Positions 7,407 through 10,828 of a stretch of DNA of 10,828 nt are shown in pieces. Position 1 is the stretch's first letter. Each line of letters opens with the position of its first letter. Where the stretch lies: assembly GCA_020426085.1 (NCBI GenBank), contig JAGQQP010000087.1:1-10828 (forward strand), given 5' to 3'. The translations under genes were made by a program, and so were the position numbers. The notes under the pieces were generated by a model. The model searched no databases, was not told the DNA's origin, and saw only the letters and a list, made by a program, of their open reading frames with translations. The DNA is from Planctomycetaceae bacterium (GTDB lineage Bacteria; Planctomycetota; Planctomycetia; Planctomycetales; Planctomycetaceae).

Positions 7407-7964
7407 ATGTCAGATCATGTTGAAAGTGATGCCCACGCAGAAAATACACAAAGCTGCCACGTGCATATCGTACCAGTCAAAGTGCTGGTAGGCGTGTTTC
7501 TTGCTCTGGTTGTATTAACGGTGATTACCGTTGAGGCAGCCAAGTATGACACCGGTGCTCTGGACGTGATCGTCTCGATGGCAATCGCGACCGTAAAGGC
7601 TTCACTGGTCGTCTTTATCTTCATGCATCTCTGGTATGACAAACCATTGAACAAGCTGGCATTCTTCTTCTCAATCGTATTTGCCGCCTTTTTTCTCTGC
7701 ATGATTCTGCTGGATTCGCATGCCTACGATAACTATGTCAAAGGTTTCACAGAGGATAAAACTCCTGAATTCCTGGTGAAAGAACCGGAAGCAGCTGCTC
7801 CTGCAGCAGCACCAGCCGCAGCGACGGACGCGAAACCGGCAGCGGATACGAAGGCTGCCCCCGCTGAAAAACCAGCGGATGAGAAGAAGCCGGCTGCCTC
7901 AGAAAAGCCGGAAACAGACAAAAAGACCACGCCAGAAACGATCGACAAAACCGATTCGAAGTAA
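7407..7964 (+). CDS. Cytochrome c oxidase subunit IV (bacterial COX4/CyoD-like) with Ala/Pro/Lys-rich tail
   Basis: A small accessory subunit of the oxidase. After a polar start with several His residues, three helices are seen at about residues 22-43, 51-73 and 82-102. The second contains the family-like stretch IATVKASLVVFIFMHL. The core ends near residue 111. It is followed by a tail of about 70 residues rich in Ala, Pro, Lys, Glu and Asp (for example AAPAAAPAAATDAKPAADTK), unlike the usual protein of around 100 residues. I chose ATG 7407 (185 residues). A GTG at 7350 in the same frame would add 19 polar residues, but has no better ribosome site and lies in a stretch that can fold into a hairpin. 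The gene lies between two subunit III genes in the oxidase operon. Confidence 0.88.
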   Translation: MSDHVESDAHAENTQSCHVHIVPVKVLVGVFLALVVLTVITVEAAKYDTGALDVIVSMAIATVKASLVVFIFMHLWYDKPLNKLAFFFSIVFAAFFLCMILLDSHAYDNYVKGFTEDKTPEFLVKEPEAAAPAAAPAAATDAKPAADTKAAPAEKPADEKKPAASEKPETDKKTTPETIDKTDSK

Positions 7965-7968
7965 TCTG

Positions 7969-8002
7969 ATCGACTTTCGTGGATCGCTTCTCGAAAGACG
8001 AT
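7969..8002 (+). repeat. Imperfect 11 bp hairpin between subunit IV and the second subunit III gene
   Basis: ATCGACTTTCG (7969-7979) pairs with CGAAAGACGAT (7992-8002) with one A-A mismatch around a 12-base loop. It begins 5 bases after the subunit IV stop. No T tract follows, so it is not a standard terminator. A competing stem, GGATC (7981-7985) with GATCC (8003-8007), uses the loop and the downstream flank, so the two could exclude each other. It may act as an mRNA processing or stability element; the role is unknown. Confidence 0.35.
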
Positions 8003-8028
8003 GATCCGGCAGCGGGTCAGATCGAAGT

Positions 8029-8715
8029 ATGTCATCAGCGTTTCTGCTTGTTGATCAAAAGCAGGTGAGCATGCCAGCCGACCGGAGTCAGAGATGGAGA
8101 GATCGTCTCGTGCTGTTGTTCACATCACGAGACAGGCTCAGTCAGCGGGATTTTGGGCTGGCGATTTTTCTGTTTAGCATCGCCGTCCTGTTTATCGGCG
8201 GTCTGCTGTCTTATGTCATCGTCCGTTCCAATCTGGCGCAGCAGCATGAACCGGTGAAACTGGTTATTCCCCCCGCACTCTGGCTGAGTACGGTCCTGTT
8301 GATTCTGGGAAGCATTTCCATTCACCGTGCTGTCTTTTATGTTAAACACGAAAAACAGCAGCAGTTTCGCAATTGTCTGAACCTGACATTTCTGCTGGGC
8401 GGCGCGTTCTTTATCATCCAGACAATCGGATTGTCTCACCTCTTACAACAGCATTCAGATATCTTACTGAGCCTCAAAGAAACGAAAAATGCTGCGAATT
8501 ATCCGAGCAGTTATGGCGTGCTGTTTACGTTTGTCTTAGTGCATGCCTTCCACTTTTTCGTAGCGTTCGGATTTCTGGGTTTCGTGATTTATAAAGCCTA
8601 TCTCTATCTGTATGATCATGAATACAACTGGGGCGTCCATGCCTGTGCTGTTGTCTGGCACTTCCTGGGAATCATCTGGATCTGCATGCTGCTGCTGTTT
8701 TATCTGATTGGGTAA
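8029..8715 (+). CDS. Second, divergent heme-copper oxidase subunit III-like protein
   Basis: This 228-residue protein has five helices (about 42-66, 82-103, 117-137, 161-186, 204-227), the fold of compact bacterial subunit III. Family-like features are GGLLSYVIVRS in the first helix, the H-x2-H of LVHAFHFF (His172, His175), and VVWHFLGIIWICMLL at the end. It differs from the first subunit III at key places: the conserved glutamate of helix one is Ile51 by alignment, and the Asp of WHxVDxIW is Gly214. It may be a structural or assembly variant rather than a second copy of the proton-uptake subunit. An alternative start at ATG 8071, preceded by AGGTGAGC, would remove 14 residues; I cannot decide between the two. 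It is the last gene of the oxidase group, 64 bases after subunit IV. Confidence 0.85.
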   Translation: MSSAFLLVDQKQVSMPADRSQRWRDRLVLLFTSRDRLSQRDFGLAIFLFSIAVLFIGGLLSYVIVRSNLAQQHEPVKLVIPPALWLSTVLLILGSISIHRAVFYVKHEKQQQFRNCLNLTFLLGGAFFIIQTIGLSHLLQQHSDILLSLKETKNAANYPSSYGVLFTFVLVHAFHFFVAFGFLGFVIYKAYLYLYDHEYNWGVHACAVVWHFLGIIWICMLLLFYLIG

Positions 8716-8981
8716 AACGTCTCCTGTTGAGGCAGCATGACTCTGATTCGATAAACGTTTCTCAGTTCACCCTCAAGTTGCTGCTCGAATATGGAACAGA
8801 GTCTAAGTTACCTCAATACAATGTCTTAAGACTTCTCTACTGATTATTACCGCTGATCAACGGGGGAGAGGGTGAACCGCTATTTCCTCAGCCCTGCTGG
8901 TTTTACTAAAATAGACGACCAGTCGTAATTCCACCTGGAAGCCGGATTCCGGTTCTATCGTTTCTTTTGTTGTCTGTCGCG
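8716..8981 (+). other. Intergenic region between the oxidase operon and signal peptidase gene
   Basis: No gene is supported here. The region holds several short palindromes: GTCTTAAGAC (8823-8832), ACGAC-CA-GTCGT (8915-8926) and CCGGA-T-TCCGG (8942-8952), the last 29 bases before the peptidase start. An AT-rich stretch TTTTACTAAAATAG (8901-8914) could hold a -10 element, but no convincing -35 partner was found. A promoter for the peptidase gene is expected here because the function and spacing change, but I cannot place it. Confidence 0.4.
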
Positions 8982-10688
8982 ATGCACCATACTTCCCGTC
9001 AACTCGAAATTCAAACTGAAGAGTTGCCGCAGCGTTCGAGCCTGTTTCGGCTGGTGCTGGAATCAGTGGCTTCACTGGCGATTGCCGTCATTCTCTTTCG
9101 AACCTTCGCGGCGGAAGGTTATATGATTTCGACTGGTTCCATGGCGCCCTCTCTGCTGGGATATCATAAGCAGGTCACCTGTCCCCGTTGTCACTATTCA
9201 TTTACCTATGGGGTGGCCTACGATGATTCTGTCACTGCCAACCGGGTACAGGACGCGGCGTCTGGAGAGCAGTCGTTAAATCAAACCGGTCAGTATGCCA
9301 CCTGTCCCAACTGCGATACCAATTCCATCGATCTGGCCCAGGTGCCTCGCAATGAAGGTGATCAGTTACTGGTGTTTAAACACGCCTACTATCTCAAACC
9401 TCCCGCGCGCTGGGATGTGGCGGTATTTCAAAATCCGATCAAACCAACCCAGGCGTATGTCAAACGGGTAGTCGGTTTACCTGGTGAAGCGGTACAGGTC
9501 AAAGAAGGAGACTTATATATCAATGGAGAAATCCAGCGCAAAGATTTGAAAACACAGCGTGCTGTTCGCCTGCTGGTACACGATCACCAGTTTCAGCCAT
9601 CGGAAGACGACTTTTTTCAACCCCGGTTTTCCGTTGTGGAAGCAGATGAAGCGCAGGAGCAGAATCAACCGGCTTCGCCTGCCTGGAAGGAACAGTCCGA
9701 CGGGTTTCTGTTTACCTCAGACGGCAAAGATGCAGACACCTGGTCCTGGGTCAGGTATCAGCATTGGGTGAGGCAGGGGGGACATCATCTGACAGAAGTT
9801 CCGCTCGAGAAATGGCCGGAAGAAATCGAGAAGCCCGAACCGGTGCTGGCTGCCATTCAGTATGACGAACTGAAACAACTGCTCTCCTGTAAAGGAGCGA
9901 TGCCGGCAGAAGACTGTCATCGACTGCTGAACCAGACCGAAGATGATGCCTTTCGCTATGCCGTTGCTCTATTGTATGAAAAATCGCATGTGGCCCCCGT
10001 GCTGGATCGGTATGCTTATAACTCGGGAGTTGAAAATCAGACCGCGATTCCCGTGCACGATTTTCTGTTTGAGTGTGACCTGCAGGTGAAGTCGCCGGAG
10101 GGGGAACTGGCGATTGAACTCTTCGACGGTCAACATCACTTTCGAAATGTCATTGATTTCAAACAGCGCCAAGTCAATCTGTTTATCGACGATCGCAAAC
10201 AACCGATTCGTACCGGTCCCCTGCGCAGCGACTTTCGATCGCAGCCCGTAAAACTGGAAATGTCGGTGATGGATCGTCAGACTCTGTTTGCCATCAATGG
10301 GGAGCTGGCTTACCAGCCTCTGCTCTTCAGTAAAATTTCGGAACCACGTGCAGAGATTCGAGTTCCTCTGCAGTTTGGTGCCCGGGGCGGAACATTTAAA
10401 CTGACCGGCCTGAAACTGTTTCGCGATATCCACTATACCCGTGGCAAAGCCCTGCATGGGGTCGATGAACCCTACCGGCTGGATGAGAACAGCTACTTCA
10501 TGCTGGGCGATAACAGTCCCGTTTCGCTCGACAGTCGGAGCTGGGCAGACGGGAAAGTAGATCAGAAATATTTGCTGGGTAAGCCCTTTCTCGTACATTT
10601 ACCATCGCGGCAGGGGGAGGTCAAAATAGGTGATCATATAGGTCACATCCGCATTCCAGATTTCACCCGAATTCGCTATATTCACTAA
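8982..10688 (+). CDS. lepB: Signal peptidase I (S26) with zinc-ribbon-like and large beta-sandwich-like insertions
   Basis: Type I signal peptidase, which cleaves signal peptides of exported proteins at the outer face of the cytoplasmic membrane. One helix (about 24-42) is followed by the catalytic serine motif STGSMAPSL with Ser53. The general base is Lys161 in AYVKRVVGLPGE, and the C-terminal box is LGDNSPVSLDSRSW (508-521). Between Ser53 and Lys161 lie two CxxC pairs, CPRC (67-70) and CPNC (108-111), suggesting a zinc ribbon. Between GDLYINGE (about 180-187) and the GDNS box is an insert of about 300 residues. Its second half (about 360-487) looks like a beta-sandwich of the LamG/jelly-roll kind (QVKSPEGELAIELFDG, QTLFAINGELAYQPL). 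At 568 residues it is far longer than the usual 200-350. I prefer ATG 8982; TTG 8967 would add five residues. Planctomycetes often have such long forms. Confidence 0.9.
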   Translation: MHHTSRQLEIQTEELPQRSSLFRLVLESVASLAIAVILFRTFAAEGYMISTGSMAPSLLGYHKQVTCPRCHYSFTYGVAYDDSVTANRVQDAASGEQSLNQTGQYATCPNCDTNSIDLAQVPRNEGDQLLVFKHAYYLKPPARWDVAVFQNPIKPTQAYVKRVVGLPGEAVQVKEGDLYINGEIQRKDLKTQRAVRLLVHDHQFQPSEDDFFQPRFSVVEADEAQEQNQPASPAWKEQSDGFLFTSDGKDADTWSWVRYQHWVRQGGHHLTEVPLEKWPEEIEKPEPVLAAIQYDELKQLLSCKGAMPAEDCHRLLNQTEDDAFRYAVALLYEKSHVAPVLDRYAYNSGVENQTAIPVHDFLFECDLQVKSPEGELAIELFDGQHHFRNVIDFKQRQVNLFIDDRKQPIRTGPLRSDFRSQPVKLEMSVMDRQTLFAINGELAYQPLLFSKISEPRAEIRVPLQFGARGGTFKLTGLKLFRDIHYTRGKALHGVDEPYRLDENSYFMLGDNSPVSLDSRSWADGKVDQKYLLGKPFLVHLPSRQGEVKIGDHIGHIRIPDFTRIRYIH

Positions 10689-10828
10689 TAGAAACGCAAT
10701 TTTTTCAGATTATTCAGGAAAACAGTTCATAAATCAGAGCCCGCAGCGAATCATCAGAGCTGAGATGCAGTTTGATTCACAGGTGGCCGGGCATATTAGA
10801 TTTGACAGGTTGTCGGTAATGACCAAAA
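10689..10828 (+). other. Downstream end of window, no gene recognised
   Basis: After the peptidase stop there is a T6 run near 10700 without a GC-rich stem before it. An 8-base direct repeat ATCAGAGC occurs at 10733-10740 and 10753-10760. A TTGACA at 10802-10807 overlaps the small inverted repeat GACA-GGT-TGTC (10804-10814). A -10 partner at normal spacing would lie beyond the window edge, so promoter status cannot be judged. Confidence 0.3.

Noticed and set aside
9969..10598. Minus-strand open frame of 209 codons inside the signal peptidase gene
   Set aside because: The plus-strand frame carries the GDNS box and a continuous protein; the antisense frame shows no domain and no upstream signals.
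10690..10710. T6 run after the signal peptidase gene as a terminator
   Set aside because: No GC-rich stem precedes it on the plus strand.
10802..10828. TTGACA as a -35 element for a gene beyond the window
   Set aside because: The -10 position falls outside the window, so it cannot be evaluated.

Overview
The window is a single-strand (+) respiratory gene cluster followed by one separate gene. Protein style suggests a planctomycete, perhaps a Gimesia- or Rubinisphaera-like member of the Planctomycetota. The reasons are alternative complex III genes joined to an A2-type caa3 oxidase, Ala/Pro/Lys-rich tails, few recognisable Shine-Dalgarno sites, and a very long signal peptidase I with a beta-sandwich-like insert. 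The phylum is an inference from memory of such proteins, not from a search.

Layout. Bases 1-2082 hold the end of an alternative complex III (ACIII) operon: a 5'-truncated monoheme cytochrome c (ActE-like) and the NrfD-like quinol-oxidising membrane subunit ActF. Next come a 109-residue single-span protein (2133-2462) and, overlapping it by ATGA, a SCO1/SenC copper chaperone (2459-3310). A 6+6 bp hairpin spans the SCO stop codon and may separate this block from the next. Bases 3400-8715 encode the terminal oxidase: CoxB with a fused cytochrome c domain, CoxA of the YSHP (A2) type, a subunit III enlarged by a two-helix insertion, subunit IV with a long Ala/Pro/Lys tail, and a second, divergent subunit III-like protein. 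After a 251-base gap, 8982-10688 encodes signal peptidase I with a four-cysteine, zinc-ribbon-like insert and a roughly 300-residue insert. The last 140 bases hold no gene I can support.

How it works together. ACIII takes electrons from quinol and passes them through its c-type hemes to the cytochrome c domain and CuA centre of CoxB, then to heme a and the heme a3/CuB site of CoxA, where O2 is reduced. The SCO protein probably delivers copper to CuA. Joint encoding of ACIII and a caa3 oxidase fits the physical ACIII-oxidase association known from other bacteria. No mobile element, CRISPR array, tRNA or rRNA was seen. The unusual parts are lineage-type elaborations of known machines (the subunit III insertion, the second subunit III, the small membrane protein and the enlarged peptidase) rather than a clearly new system.
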